Shown here: positions 42,896 through 54,789 of the stretch, piece by piece | Layout: each line of letters starts with the position of its first letter | Numbering within the stretch: position 1 is the stretch's first letter | Assembly (NCBI RefSeq): GCF_018446385.1 | Contig: NC_056000.1 | Span: 38,353,511-38,417,510, forward strand | Length of the DNA: 64,000 nucleotides | Reading direction: 5' to 3' | From: Zingiber officinale | Lineage: Eukaryota; Streptophyta; Magnoliopsida; Zingiberales; Zingiberaceae | Notes under the pieces: generated by a model | The model's database searches: none | Told to the model about the DNA's origin: nothing | The model's input: only the letters and a program-made list of their open reading frames with translations | Made by a program: the position numbers and the translations under genes

Positions 42896-43889
42896 TCAAT
42901 ACGGAAGAATTAAATTATGATGACTAAAAAGGTAATTGAATGATGGAATTACACGAAATGCAGAGATTTACGCCTTGTCATTTCTGAGATTTAACTCCTC
43001 TATCTCAAATAACAAACCTCAACTACTTACCACTTTAATTATACCCGTGGAAGCAGATCATGTCATATCGTGTTAGTTGTATTGCTTATTGATCGGAGTC
43101 ATAATTTGGCTATTCTACCAACGAAATTTATTCAGTCATCCTAATTCTTTATCAAAAGTTGCCAATGAGGCCGTAGCTTGTGGTTACATCGGAAGCCCTC
43201 GATTCCCGCTGCATGCGGGTATATTTTCATAATTATTCCAGTTATTATTTATTGATCGGAGTCATTATCTTTTGAGCTAAGCGATGGAATGAGTAATTTT
43301 CATTATGTCATTTTATTTCGATTGACGGTTGTACTTGTTCTCTTGAAAAATAGTTCGTTATCAAAAGTTACCCTTTATTATTATTTTAGTCAAAAGAGTT
43401 TTAAAAAATAAAATAACATCTAATATATTTTTCATTCTAAAAATATTTCAACATTGTTATAATAATTATAATCGTATTTAATACCATATACAAGGAAAAT
43501 AGCTCCAATTATTATACATTGAATATTATTTTATTAAAATACTTTATACTCATCCAATTAAAATTATACAAACTTACCTGATATAGTACATTGTGAACGG
43601 ACTCAAGGTAATATAGTAGTCAAAGTTAAAGTGAGGTAATTGTAAAAGTTAAAATAATGTGACAGTTTGAGCATCGCTCTCAATGGGGCTCAGCTCCTTA
43701 TTCAGTGCTAAAGTCTTTGATATAAGGATGATCGACCTAAGAACTAGTCGGACTTGAGGGATCTAGTGCTCCACTTATGTCCAGATATCCAGTTTATAAT
43801 TAATCGGTCGGTCCAAAGGCGGATCAGACTTATAGGACGTAGCTCCTATTCTGAGTGTGTCTCTCAACATGTGATTGGGCGGCCCTATA
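42896..43889. other. Intergenic and LTR-flank-like DNA, no gene seen
   Basis: From 43670 to 43889 phrases such as GGATCAGACTTATAGGACG and TTATAATTAATCGGTCGG resemble 50290-50470 (for example TATAATTGGTCAACCC and AAACTTATAAGACTATG), so both probably belong to one retroelement family. No frame was seen. Confidence 0.35.
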
Positions 43890-44460
43890 TGTTAGATCGA
43901 AAGCGTTAGTGAGAGGTGAACAACGCTGGTAGCTTTTTCACTTTTTTCGTAAAACACATAATACATTGCGAAAATAGAAAACAATCGTTAACACTTTATT
44001 TTTTTTACTTGGTTCGAAGTCTGTGACGATTCATACTCTAAGACTCACACTCGTTAAGTACTTTTGATGAACAATCCACTAATAGCTCGAATATTACAGA
44101 ATTGAAGTACAAGTGAAGTATAAGAACTATAAAATAAAATTACCGACAACAAAGAGATTTAGCAGAGATTTGATCGTCGGTTGTCGAAGCAGTGTTACAG
44201 CGTCGTCAAGGGCTTTTCAGAACAAATCGCAAGAGCAAAAGTTATTGGAATTGATGTTCTGAAGCTACTGCTCGAAAGCATTTATATAGGACCTCTCCAA
44301 GTGTTTGGAACCATCCCCGGGCGCCTGGAGTATGCTCACGTGGCTGCACTTCGTCGAATTTTATCCCCTAAACTTTATCCACTTTCGGAAATCGGAACCT
44401 TGGATTGGTCCAGGTGCCCTATCTAAAAATGTAATTTCAAAGCTAGGATTATCCACTTTT
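43890..44460 (-). mobile_element. Copia LTR fragment, minus orientation (related to element E)
   Basis: The left tip TGTTAGATCGAAAGCG corresponds, on the minus strand, to an LTR end ...GATCTAACA. Following wording (TTTTTCGTAAAACACA, GTTATTGGAATTGATGTTCTG, TTTATATAGGACCTCT) is shared with 49142-49450, which is element E's other LTR. It is probably E's 3' LTR or a relative's LTR. The inner boundary is unclear. Confidence 0.55.
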
Positions 44461-44519
44461 CAAATGTAGTTTCAAAGTAAGAACTTTTAAAGAAAATGGT
44501 TTTTTAAAGAAATGTCTAA

Positions 44520-44904
44520 GAGCATCTATATCAGTTATCCTATCTAAAAATTTTACCTTAAATTTTAGATAAAGTAACTAAAAAGTGTTTGCATCAATTA
44601 CCCTATCTATTCCCTAAATTTAGATTTGATGAATAGTGATTCTCTAAATTTAAGGAATCAAATCTCTATCCTAAATATATAATAATATTTCTTTTCAATC
44701 TCTCTCTTTCCACTAATTCTCTTTCCTTCTATTCATTCTCTAAATATAATAATAAAAAATAGAAAAAAATAAAAAATTGAAGATAATGAAAAATTTAGTA
44801 TAGTTGATGTAGTGTATAGTGAAAAATGGTTATCTAAATTTAATAAAGTGAACTATTTATTCTAAATTTTAGATATAGTGATAAGGAAACTGATGTGGAT
44901 GTTC
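44520..44904. mobile_element. PIF/Harbinger-type MITE, 385 bp, TSD TAA
   Basis: Inverted ends GAGCATCTATATCAGTT and the complement of GAACATCCACATCAGTT are flanked by TAA (44517-44519 and 44905-44907). GAGCATC ends with a 3-bp TAA duplication fit the PIF/Harbinger MITE group. No coding capacity. Confidence 0.85.
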
Positions 44905-44907
44905 TAA

Positions 44908-47900
44908 GTAGTAAATATAACAAAGAATATTTTAAGTTCCCTTTAAAAATAACACTTAATTTTAAAAAAATTACTTATCTTTTAAATCAATATTTTTGAA
45001 AATATCTAACTTGTAAACTTTCTTTTGAAAAAAAAATATTACTTTACTTTTAAAGATATTTTAACTTTTAAAAATACTTAACTTACTTTACTTTTTCTCC
45101 TCCTTTATTATATATAAAAAATAAGTAGTATTATTTGTAAAATCCTAAATAATTTAAGAGTATTTTTAAAAACTTTTTGTAAAAAAAATTTAATGATTTG
45201 AAATTCCTCTCCTTTAATTAATTCTTCTCTTTAAAAATTTTGAAAACGGAGTAAAATAAAAGTGTAAGTATGCAACCTAGAATCCTAAGCATGATTAAAA
45301 ACACTTAATTTTCCTAACATCTCACTTATTTTAGATTTTCAAATATGATAGTCTTATATGTTTTGGGAGATACATAATTTTTATAATGTAGAATTAGTTT
45401 GATTTAGAGTTTAATGATAAGATTCAAATTAGTAAAATCTAAGTTTGTTAATTGATTTGAATTCAAGTTAAACTTGATTAAATTTAAATTATTTTGGATT
45501 AAGTTAATTGAATTAAATTAATTATAAGTTAATTAGTTTCTAATTAAGTAAAAAAATGAATTAATTAACATTTTGAAAGTTAATTAAAATTTAAAAATTT
45601 AATTTAAGTTTTAAAAATTAATTAAGGTTTTTAAAATTAAATAAGTTTTTGAAGATTAATTAAAGTTTTTAAAAATTAATTAAGTTTTTGAAAAATTAAT
45701 TGAGTTTTTGTAAATTAATTAAAGATTTTGAAAATTAATTAAAGTTTTTGAAGATAATTAAAGTTTTTGAAGATTAATTAAAGTTTTTGATTAGGTTTTA
45801 GGTTAAATTGAGTTTGTGTAAGTATGAGTTAATCTTGGATTAGGTTTGGTTTAACTAATTCTCATTTGTAACTTAAATTCATATCACCTTTTTTTTAGAT
45901 TTTCAAACAGGAAATCTTATACGTTTTTGTAAAATACTTTTTATCTTCAATTTAATTTGAGATTTACAGATTGATTTACATTTGAATTAGACTGTTTGAC
46001 AGGTAGTAGGTTAAATATCCATTTCGATAATCGACTTCTAGGTTGTGGTGAGGCATAAAAATCTTCTTGGTTATTGGAGCAATAACCACTTCTAGTCAAA
46101 GCCTTTTAAAGAAATTGAAAGTTTAACTTTCTTTATGAAAATCTTTAGTCTAACTAATCATGTGTCGATCAAGCCTAAGTCCTTATATAATCATCCTAAT
46201 CTAGGCAGAAATAAAGAAAGTTGTAAATCAAGCAAGCAAGCAAGCAATCAATCAAATCTATCTAATAATAAAAATAATTTTTCTATTGGCTCCCTAGATC
46301 ATAACCTCGATAAGATTTACCAAGGTAATAAATTTGATCCTTGGGGATCCAATATTGATTAAGTCCAACTTGATTAATCAAGTTAGACTTAGGGACTCAT
46401 GCTTGGACTAGGTTTCTATTTGTTCGATTTACTAGAGACAAGTATGATCTAAATTAATGTTTAGCCTTATATCCGAGTGTGGATCGATTGTATACAACCT
46501 TTTATTTTCCAAGAATCAGATCAAGATTCTTGGAACCCAAAGTGAACTGTTTCAATGTGTCGTTGAGTTCCTTGACTTGACTTTTTGAGGTGAAATTCTC
46601 TTCCTCAAGTTGTTGAACTTGAGTTGAGGTTCCATTTTGAACTTGGTCAGTCAAAGAACTTGGGTTAGTTATTTTCTTAAGGATAGGTACCTTCTTTTGG
46701 AGTGACTTGACCCATATATTGGACTTGGCTAATTTCCTAGATAAATAAGAAATTAAATTTTCCAATCTAACTACTGATGGACTTATAGTATTGTTTGGCC
46801 CTTCGGAAATGAATACAAATCTGTGACTTCTCTCAAACTCGGCCTCTAATTTAATCTCGAGCTCCGACTCGGATTCGGTCTTGGCAATGTGAGCTTGTAC
46901 TGTAGAGCAAGGAAGCTCACTTGAACTTATTCTTCTTCTTCAGAGTCTTCTGATGACTCGGACTACATTGCTTTTAGGGTCTTCCTTTTTCTTTGCTTCT
47001 TTAGCAATTTTTGAACTCGACTGATTAGTTTGGAGGTGATCTCTTTCTCATCTTCTAAATCCACTTTGAATTCAGGTTCAGGTCGAAATTTGGGTTTCGA
47101 TTTCTGAGTCTTGAATTTTCCTGCAAGTAAAGCAATTCCTTTCTTGGCAGAGCATGCATTAGTCTGTTCATTCAATTCAAATTTGAAAAATAGCTCATCT
47201 AGTCTAATAGATGCAAGATCCTTGGAAACCTTGTAAGCATCTACCATGAACACCTACAAAGTGTTCTTTGGAAATGCATTAAGAGCATATCTTATAATAT
47301 CGCGATTCTCTAATTTTTGTCCGATCGAGTGAAGTTCATTGAGAAGATTTGGATCCAGATATGTGGTTGACTTGCTGATTCGCCATTCTGTATTTCGATG
47401 TCATATAATTTATTTAACAACAAATCTTTCTTACATACCTTAGCGTTGGAGGTTCCTTCATGAAGTTCGATCAACTTTTGCTAGAGTGCGCTGCTGAATG
47501 GTCCAATTTGATTCAACTCATCTTTGGTTAAACCGTATTGTAGGGCTCGAGTCACCTTTGCGTCAGCCTCGATCTTTTTCATCATGTGCGTGTTCCAGTT
47601 TTCGCATGAAACAAGTGCTTTGGAGCTGTCAACTGGTAGGGAGAAGCCTGTTTGGATGATGATCCACATTTTAACTTGGATCTTCAGATAGTATTCCATT
47701 CGGCCTTTCCAGTATTCGAAATCCTTGTTGGAGAAGAGGGTTGAGCGTGCAGTACTATAGCCTTCTTGATGGACCATTTGAAATCTTGCAAAGAGAAGAA
47801 AGAGAGAGAAATACTGCTCGAGTGGGGTTGCACTAACTTCAAGAAATTTTGGAAAAAAATGTATGTGAAATTTGTCAGAATGATTATTATTCCAATTCTG

Positions 47901-48052
47901 ACTTATGACAAAAATTTAAAAATTCAAAATCGGGAAAAAGGTATAAGCATAATTTTTAATCTTAAACAAAATATATTTTTTGCAAAAAAAAATAAAAAAA
48001 CAACAAAATGCTCTTATGGTGGTTACACCAATTCACAGAGCGTCCCCGCTTT
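44908..48052 (-). mobile_element. Interior of copia relic E (minus strand): gag relic and AT-rich 3' region
   Basis: Reading the minus strand from 48052 down: remains of the primer-binding site (TATCAAAGCGGGG, about 48045-48056), a gag relic (47777-46502), spacer with GTTATTGCTCCAATAACCAAGAAG (about 46055-46079), an A/T tract of AATTAATTAAAGTTTTTGAA units (45400-45800) and AT-rich DNA down to the MITE. No pol was seen. This is the same plan as element B, on the opposite strand. Confidence 0.65.
46502..47777 (-). pseudogene. Element E gag relic
   Basis: Starting at 47777 the frame reads MVHQEGYSTARSTLFSNKDF and EYWKGRMEYYLKIQVK (gag start with its F-x-x-WK motif), stopping at 47481. A second piece (47253-46963) has DELFFKFELNEQ and a Lys-rich end. 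Around 46960-46900 a shifted frame has SESSEDSEEEE. A third piece (46765-46502) is coiled-coil-like (QLEEENFTSKSQVKELNDTL). Together they follow copia gag order. Several stops and shifts separate them. Confidence 0.75.
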
Positions 48053-48057
48053 GATAC

Positions 48058-49132
48058 TGTTGGTGCGGTTAGCACTAACGGTTTAACTCAATTTTGATAA
48101 ATGACAAAGTAAGTTAAGTTAGTTTCATATTGATCTAACACTTCTATGAAGTGTCCATGAGAAGCCCAGGCGGATCGACGGGCTGACTTAACGTCTAGCA
48201 TGAAGTCCAGCTAGGTCGACGGGCCGATCGGATAGCTGGCACGAAGTCCAAACGGGTCGATGGGTTGACCAGACGTTTGGCATAAATTCCAGCTGGTCAA
48301 AGGGCCGATCGAATAGCTGGTATGAAGTCCAGACGGGTCGAAGGGCTGACCGGACGTCTGACAGGTAAGTTGAGGTAAGTCACTAGAGAGGAGTGACTGT
48401 GCGGATGCGTTCTCGGGAAGGGAACCTAGGCGCCGATCCAACTTAGAACCATTTCGGAACTCTAAGTTGAGATCTTGATTAGATTCTGGTCTCGGTGAGA
48501 TGGAATCTAATTACTATTCTATTTAATTATAAACTGTGCTAACACTCTATTTTACAGGATTTATCATTTACATTTACCTCCGGACTAACATTTTCTTGCA
48601 AAAAGGAGATTGCTGGAAAATAAAGGTCCGAGCGCCCAAAGGTCCGAGCGCCCAGAGGTAAATTTTATCCTCAAACGCACGTTGACACGTGGAGCTTCAT
48701 GGTTGGCTGAGATACGTCACACTCCAGGCGCCCGGAAGGGATCAGGGAGCCCCGAGCCTCCTATATAAGGAGGGTGAGGACTGGAGCAAAGGACAACGAA
48801 CAAAAAGATCTTCCAATGATTGCTCTACCGTGCTACGCTCTTGCGACACTGCGAAGCTCCTCCGACAACGCACATTTTTTTATATATTCCTTATTGTTGT
48901 TGGTAATTTTCTTTTGCAATTGTACTTTCATCTGTAATATTCCGAATTGCTAGTGGATTGCTCAACGAAAGCACTCAACGAGTGCGGGCCTTGGAGTAGG
49001 AGTCGACCAAGGCTCCGAACCAAGTAAATTGCTTTTGTGTTAGCGTTGTTGTTTTTGTGTTTACTCCGCTGCATACTCTCGATAAATTTTTTAATCACTA
49101 TTCACCCCCCCTAGCGAATTCACGATCCAACA
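48058..49132 (+). mobile_element. Solo LTR of the B family (1075 bp), TSD GATAC
   Basis: It begins TGTTGGTGCGGTTAGC and ends CACGATCCAACA, like B's LTRs, with perfect GATAC duplications (48053-48057 and 49133-49137). The TATA box is CTATATAAGG near 48761. It carries its own version of the hairpin array (48166-48361). The target is the primer-binding site of element E, in the opposite orientation. Confidence 0.92.
48166..48361. repeat. Hairpin array in the B-family solo LTR
   Basis: Unit starts are 48166, 48207, 48248, 48289 and 48329 (period 41, with one base deleted in unit 4). Unit 2 arms are CCAGCTA/TAGCTGG, fully paired where B has a G-T pair. Unit 3 arms are CCAAACG/CGTTTGG, a paired A-T replacement of B's CCAAGCG/CGCTTGG. 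Unit 5 is CCAGACG/CGTCTGA. Unit 1 is decayed. Confidence 0.82.
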
Positions 49133-49141
49133 GATACTAAT

Positions 49142-50540
49142 TGTTGGATCAGAAGTGCTAGAGGGGGTGAATAACGCTCGTATTTTTTCACGTTTTTCGT
49201 AAAACACAGAATACGCAGTGGAAATAGAAAGTAAAAGAAACAATCACTAACACTTTGATTTTTTACTTAGTTCGTCGAAGGCTTTTTAGAATAGCGCATA
49301 AGAGCAACAATTGTTGGAATTGATGTTCTGAAGTTGCTGCTCGAAGGCCTTTATATAGGACCTCTTCGGGCGTCTAGAACCACCCCTGGGCGCCTGAAGT
49401 GTACTGACACGTCAGCACCTCATTGCAAGTTTATCCCATAAACTTTACCCACTTCCGGGCTCTTGGATCGGTCTAGGCGCACGGATCATTGACGTGGGTT
49501 GGCCAGTTAAAGCATGCCACTACAGCCCGTCGCTCGGGTGCCTATCCACCTGTTCGGGCGTTCGGACCTTCAGGTGCCTGGACAAGCTCCGGGCGCCTGG
49601 AGCCTCTTTTTCCAGCCTTTGATTTTTTGCAACACAAAGGAAGTCCTATAAGCAATAATATGTAAAGCAGAGTAATATTTGAGAGTTTTCGGACTGTCTG
49701 GTCCTAACTTTAAGTTTCACTAAAACTCTAGTTCAGGTCGACATCTACTGTTTCTCTATGGGAAACACATCCTACCTACTTCTCTTAGGAGAGTTTACCT
49801 TTTGTCAAATCGGTCCTCCAAACCGTTTGAACTTTTGCTCAGTATCTGAGACCTCAGGACTTTCCTCTGGACGTCTGAAACCCGACCCGTCCAATCTTCC
49901 ACCTAGTGCCTGCAACTCCCAGAACTTTCACCTAGTGTCCTTGACCCTAGGATTTTTGTCCGACATGCGATATCCTCGACCTGCCAAGACTTCGTCCAGT
50001 CCCATGAACCATGACTTCCTTGCCTAGTCGCAACTAGGACTTTCCATTGCCTAGTATCCACTAGGACTTCTTTATCTATCTTCAACTAGGACTTTCACCT
50101 TGTCTAAGATCACTTAGGACTTTCCTGTACACTTAGTCAAACTTATCAATACAATAGTAAGACTTAACTTTGAACCCTTTACTAATATTCAAACTCAGGT
50201 TCGATCATTTGGTGCTTCAAGTTTGACTTAAGAGACTCATCGCTCCACCTAGTGCTAGGATGTACAGATTAAACCATGACCCTAGTGTTAGTTGAACATA
50301 TGGGGTCTAGCTCCCAATTGCTACAATCTCTTAGTATATAATTGGTCAACCCAATAGCTAGTCAAACTTATAAGACTATGACCAGCCAGTCAACGCTGAT
50401 CGAGTTTATAAGGTGCAATGCCCTCATCTTTTATATATAAGGCAAATATATGAGACAATTCTCAGTATAAACCGGGTCGGACATAGGGCCAGTTGAACTC
50501 CAAAGTTAACATTTCAGGGGCAAGTCTCATAACATATGGT
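49142..50540 (-). mobile_element. Copia LTR, minus orientation (5' LTR of element E), outer end unclear
   Basis: TGTTGGATCAGAAGTGC at 49142 is, on the minus strand, the LTR end ...GATCCAACA, followed by ATTAGTATCAAAGCGGGG, a mutated PBS. Wording is shared with 43890-44460. Between 50020 and 50125 there are four CAACTAGGACTTT-like short repeats about 30 bp apart. The outer LTR end was not fixed; 50540 is approximate. Confidence 0.6.
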
Positions 50541-51120
50541 CGATCGATCCAAAGTGTTGATCCTTCATATAATAGCAACTACTTATCAAAGAATATTCTG
50601 CTATTATAACATATACAGACAATGTAACATTCTTTAAAGGGTGATTGTACCCTTTCCATCGTTCGACATAGTCTAACAACATATTCTCTTAACTACCTCA
50701 TTAATGGAAAAGGTTATAAGAGGCGGTTCATATACCAGTAACGAAAGATTCGTCGGAGGATGATTGAACATCTTTTAGGTTGTACATCTTCTATTACCCA
50801 ACATATTCTGACACTAAATATTTCTTGTCGCCTCATTACTACGGAGGTTATGAGAGGTGATATAAAAAGAGTTCTCTCCATTGGCGAGGTACGCAATACA
50901 CTTTACAGACTTTGGATCATGCAACAATCATCCTTCTTCTTCACTTTTCGTCTATATACTGTACTGATTTGAGCGTCAGAGTTCCTACACCAAGGACCTC
51001 TTCCCTGTTTCTCGCTCTAAAATTCCGTTTGATCTCTTTGGTGTGCACAAAAAGGATAGCTAGGTTTCATCCTCTTCTTTAGTTCGAAGTTTTCTCTCAG
51101 CCAACAACAGAGAAATGCAC
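50541..51120 (+). mobile_element. Gypsy-type LTR end or leader fragment
   Basis: The phrase TTGAGCGTCAGAGTTCCTAC, then CCAAGGACCTCTTCCCTG, then TTTGGTGTGCACAAAAAGG and TTCGGACAAG-like wording is what I recall from R/U5 regions of monocot gypsy elements. Two near copies of a block (ATTATGAGAGG(T/C)GAT, CATTAATGGAAAAGG / CTCATTACTACGGAGG) occur at 50690-50860. No boundaries were found. Confidence 0.4.
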
Positions 51121-51769
51121 TAAGTGCACCATCTCCTCCGGCCGGTTTCAGACAAGATAATTATCAAAATCGCTTAAGCTTATCAAATTCATTTCAAAAT
51201 ATTCTAACAATTATATTTATAATTTGATAAATTATTAGATTGTTATAATAATTATAATTATAACTGTTACAATAACTGTCATAATAGCAATTATAATAGT
51301 TTAGAAATAATTTTAATTAAGTTGATGTTATTTTTATTAAGTTTAAAAAATTTTGATCAAAATATAATATAATAGTATTCTAAATATTATAATAGTTATG
51401 ATTGTAAATATTTTTTAGATAAAAATATATTAAAGATATTATTTTAATATATATTTGTTTTCCAAAAACATAGGTGCTCTATTTTTGTAGTCCAGTGGTA
51501 GAGGCATGAAATGACAGGCGGGCACAGTGAGGCATCGTATTCAGAAAAAGGCAAAGACGACTTAGCTAAAAGCTCATGATTTTTCAGAAAAAGGGGAAGC
51601 GTGTGCCGGTCGCGAGGTGGCACGCGAAGGGTCCGTGCCATGGCCGCTGCCCAATCCTCGCTGGCATGCCACTGTGGCTTAGCCATTCAATGGGATGCAT
51701 TGGACTGGCTCTTGTCTTTGTCTAGCTTCTCCAATTCACACACACTTTTTTTTTTCTTCCCAAAGATAT
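51121..51769. other. Intergenic, no gene seen
   Basis: 51170-51430 is AT-rich with ATAATTATAATTATAA runs. 51440-51700 is GC-moderate with 70-80-codon frames on both strands but no recognisable family. Confidence 0.4.
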
Positions 51770-51772
51770 TTA

Positions 51773-52146
51773 GAGTATTCACAATAACATTAAATATTTC
51801 TCTCAAATATTTCTGATTTTCATATTTACATTATCAATTAAATATCTTACTCCTCAAATATTTTAAATCTCATAATTAAATATCCCCTCAACTAAATATT
51901 TATAGGTTTCACCTACCAAATATCTTACTCTCAAATATCTCAAATTATATAATAAAATATCTCAATAAAATAATCATTGCCCCTTGTGGGGTCCACTTGC
52001 ATGCCACCTAAAATGAAATCACCGAACATAAAGTTATGCCCGATGATTTCTATTCACCTCTCAAATATCTCCCACAATGAGGGATATTTAAGAGGAGGGA
52101 TATTTGGAGAAATATCTCCTTCAAATATCTTTCACTGGAGATGCCC
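51773..52146. mobile_element. PIF/Harbinger-type MITE, 374 bp, TSD TTA
   Basis: The left end GAGTATTCACAATAACATT and the right end (complement GGGCATCTCCAGTGAAAG) are imperfect inverted repeats, flanked by TTA (51770-51772 and 52147-52149). The interior repeats AAATATCT(C/T) many times. No coding capacity. Confidence 0.72.
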
Positions 52147-52277
52147 TTATACAATATAATTCAGTAGAATTTATGAAGGAGGAGGGACGGAGCCATAAAA
52201 TTCATATGGTTGGCAGATTAAAGTATTCTCTAGTGACTCCATCAATGAGCCCCACACATATGTTCTTTACATAGTAA

Positions 52278-52502
52278 GGTGACGTTTGGTTAAATAATAG
52301 GAATGACTATGGGTATGAGTTTGATAGCAAGATGTAATGAGAATGAGAATGGGAATGAAACACACCTAGTTATATGAATTTGGTTGATTCCCATAAATTT
52401 AGAAATCATTTTTAAATTATCATTCCTAAATCCACAATTCAAATATAATCTTTTACTACTATTCCATTTTCTCATTCTCAAATCCATCAATCAAATACCT
52501 CC
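52278..52502. mobile_element. Tourist-like MITE, degenerate
   Basis: GGTGACGTTTGGTT at the left and the complement GGAGGTATTTGATT at the right are imperfect inverted ends. The left flank is TAA but the right is AAG, so the duplication is not preserved. GGGTATGAGT and CATTCTCATT wording inside links it to the element ending at 37523. Confidence 0.5.
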
Positions 52503-53169
52503 AAGTATCCTAGTAGAAAATCTTAGAGGAGAATGAATAGCTAAGGCAAATGAGAGCCCCTTTCGGCAAACCAATTCCTTAATTCTTTGTTGTTTGGGAG
52601 CACCGAGCCGAAGCTACATGACTACATCTATCCAAATGCTAGGAAACCCTGTAGAACAAGGCCTTCCTTTAGGGCCTCCAAGTTAGCCTTGTCAAAGGCT
52701 TTGGCAAAATCCATTTAGCCATTTCCTCTTTATTCAAGATTTAAAGTTGCACGTACACAAGTCAAAACTTCTGTAATTACCGGAACCATACGATTTTCAA
52801 AAGCAAAACATGCCAAAATTCAGAACCTCTCTATAGCATACTTATGAAAGTATTTGTAGATAGTGGTCCGAAAGGCCAACAGATAGAATCGAAGACGATT
52901 AGTTTCCAGGTAGAACAAGTTCATCAATCAGGTGCTTAGGTCCTCTTCAGCTACCCATTCCGAGCAGTTTAGCCTTCCCTAAGAGCTGGAAGTCCAATCG
53001 AAATCGCCCCCAATTCTCCAAATCATCAACCAAACCTCTGTTTCCTTTGGTGGAAATGAAAGAGAGAAAGAAAAGACTGAAATTTTCTTCTGCTTTTATT
53101 AAAAATATAAAGAACTGAGTTGTTGTTTTTGTTTAGAATGAAAACCCAATGAAAGGTTACTAGATCTCT
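52503..53169. other. Intergenic with a short LINE RT fragment
   Basis: On the minus strand, 52714 downward reads MDFAKAFDKANLEALKEGLV, a LINE RT A/B-block motif (FAKAFDxxN), ending within about 85 bases. The rest has no credible frame. Confidence 0.4.
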
Positions 53170-53424
53170 ATGTCATGGTCACCTTGCCCTTTTTATATTA
53201 CTCATAACATCAATGTAGATTCCTTCGAAAGGGCCTCTGAGACATTCCTGAAAAGAACAAGGAGATCGGGACAAGGAGAACTTCTTGCAATAGGAAGGAG
53301 CAAAATTGACTCCAAGAAGATCACGTTGGTAGAAATAAATAAACAATGGTACAATATGCCTTACGAGAATAACAACTATAATCTTTTTGAAGAGAAAATA
53401 TTACATTTTATAGAAAGAGAATAG
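53170..53424 (+). CDS. Unidentified 84-residue frame
   Basis: The frame begins MSWSPCPFYITHNINVDSF and ends NLFEEKILHFIERE. It is hydrophilic and Lys/Glu-rich, with no signal peptide, membrane segment or recognised motif. Codon use looks more coding-like than the surrounding AT-rich DNA, and the amino-acid mix is ordinary. The upstream 53090-53165 has no clear TATA. It could be a fragment of a mobile-element or organelle-derived protein; I do not recognise it. Confidence 0.2.
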   Translation: MSWSPCPFYITHNINVDSFERASETFLKRTRRSGQGELLAIGRSKIDSKKITLVEINKQWYNMPYENNNYNLFEEKILHFIERE

Positions 53425-54570
53425 CGAACTCAAATTAAGCAATTAGATTCAAGAGCTTTCCTTGCATCTCATGTCACATCTAGTGCGACATTTTTCTAAT
53501 AGAAAAAACACTATAAAATTAGTCGAGCAATGGTGCCCTTACAAGTCTAGTGAATCTAGAATTCTAGATCAGTGTATAGAATTCCCTCTCGATTACACTT
53601 AAGAGGATTATAACATCATCAAGATCAATCCTTTAAAATATGTAGATTAACATTAGCATTTACAATTTTTGGATCAATCTATTTGAATACAAGATAGTTT
53701 CTAGATTAACCTTAGTGGATTATAACCTCTCGATTAATTTACTTTAATACAAGATAATTTCTAGATTAGCCATAAAGAATTGCAACTTTTAATCAACCCT
53801 AGAAAATAATGATTTTTAATTTGTAGAAGAATATAAAAGCAAATCACTCTAGTCTCACCCTAAATAATGAAAACAAAGCACAAAGGTAAGAGAGAGTTAC
53901 AAAGAACGTTTGATCATCTGTAGCTGAAGCTTGGAATGCAAAGATAACTTTCAGAACAATTATTTCTTAACAAGGAAGGAAGAAAGATAGGAGTATTTGT
54001 GCGAGTTATATTGAGCAATACCCCTCTTGACGACATTTAGAAGTGATTTTCAATAGCTAAAATTTAAATTCAAGCTTATCTACAAACTTTGGCCTATAAA
54101 GTCGGAGATTGGTCGACCAACAATGAACAATAACCATTGGAACAATAATTTTTGAAAAAAGTAGCAAATTCACAAATTACAATGTTAGTAGATATAACCT
54201 TCAATGTTGGTCGACATACTTTCACCAAAAATATCTTAGTTCACCAACTTCCCTAGAAAGTGTCCTAGGGTCCTAAACCTTTTCAATATCACATAACCAC
54301 TTGAGGTTGCCTTTGATTAAGCCCAAACCACCAATCTAGAATTATTAGTCCGTGTGTAACTTGTTAAATTATCACTTCATTACTTAGTTGTTGAACTACT
54401 GCACTTAATTATATTATTTAAAAACATTGTTGACTTAAACCGATGGCCTACAACCGAGAGGAAGCACAAAAGTCATAAAAGGTTTAGATATGCAGATAAA
54501 GTTGTGCCATTGGCTTGAACATGTGAAAGCCATTTAAGTTGTTGCGAGCTTTGTTGAGTAGTGTAGTGAT
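53425..54570. other. Intergenic, no gene seen
   Basis: Between 53630 and 53800 a unit of about 65 bp containing TTTCTAGATTA(A/G)CC and AATACAAGATA is roughly repeated two to three times. Nothing else stands out. Confidence 0.4.
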
Positions 54571-54573
54571 TTA

Positions 54574-54786
54574 GGGGGCGTTTGGTACGCGTATTTTTCA
54601 TTTTCATTTTCTGGAAAATGCGTGTTTTCTGAAAAATGGTGTTTGGTTTGCGTTTTCCGCGAGCGTTTTCTAAAAAATTGACTATTGTTTTCTAGAAAAA
54701 CAGAGAATGACAAAAAGTCATTTTTCTGTTTTCTAGAAAACACGCATTTTTCAGAAAATAAAAAATGGTACAAATCAAACACACCC
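54574..54786. mobile_element. Tourist-like MITE, 213 bp, TSD TTA
   Basis: Ends GGGGGCGTTTGGTAC and complement GGGTGTGTTTGATTTGTACC are flanked by TTA (54571-54573 and 54787-54789). The interior is made of TTTTCTAGAAAA and TTTTTCAGAAAA palindromic pieces, so most of it can fold into a hairpin. No coding capacity. Confidence 0.85.
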
Positions 54787-54789
54787 TTA

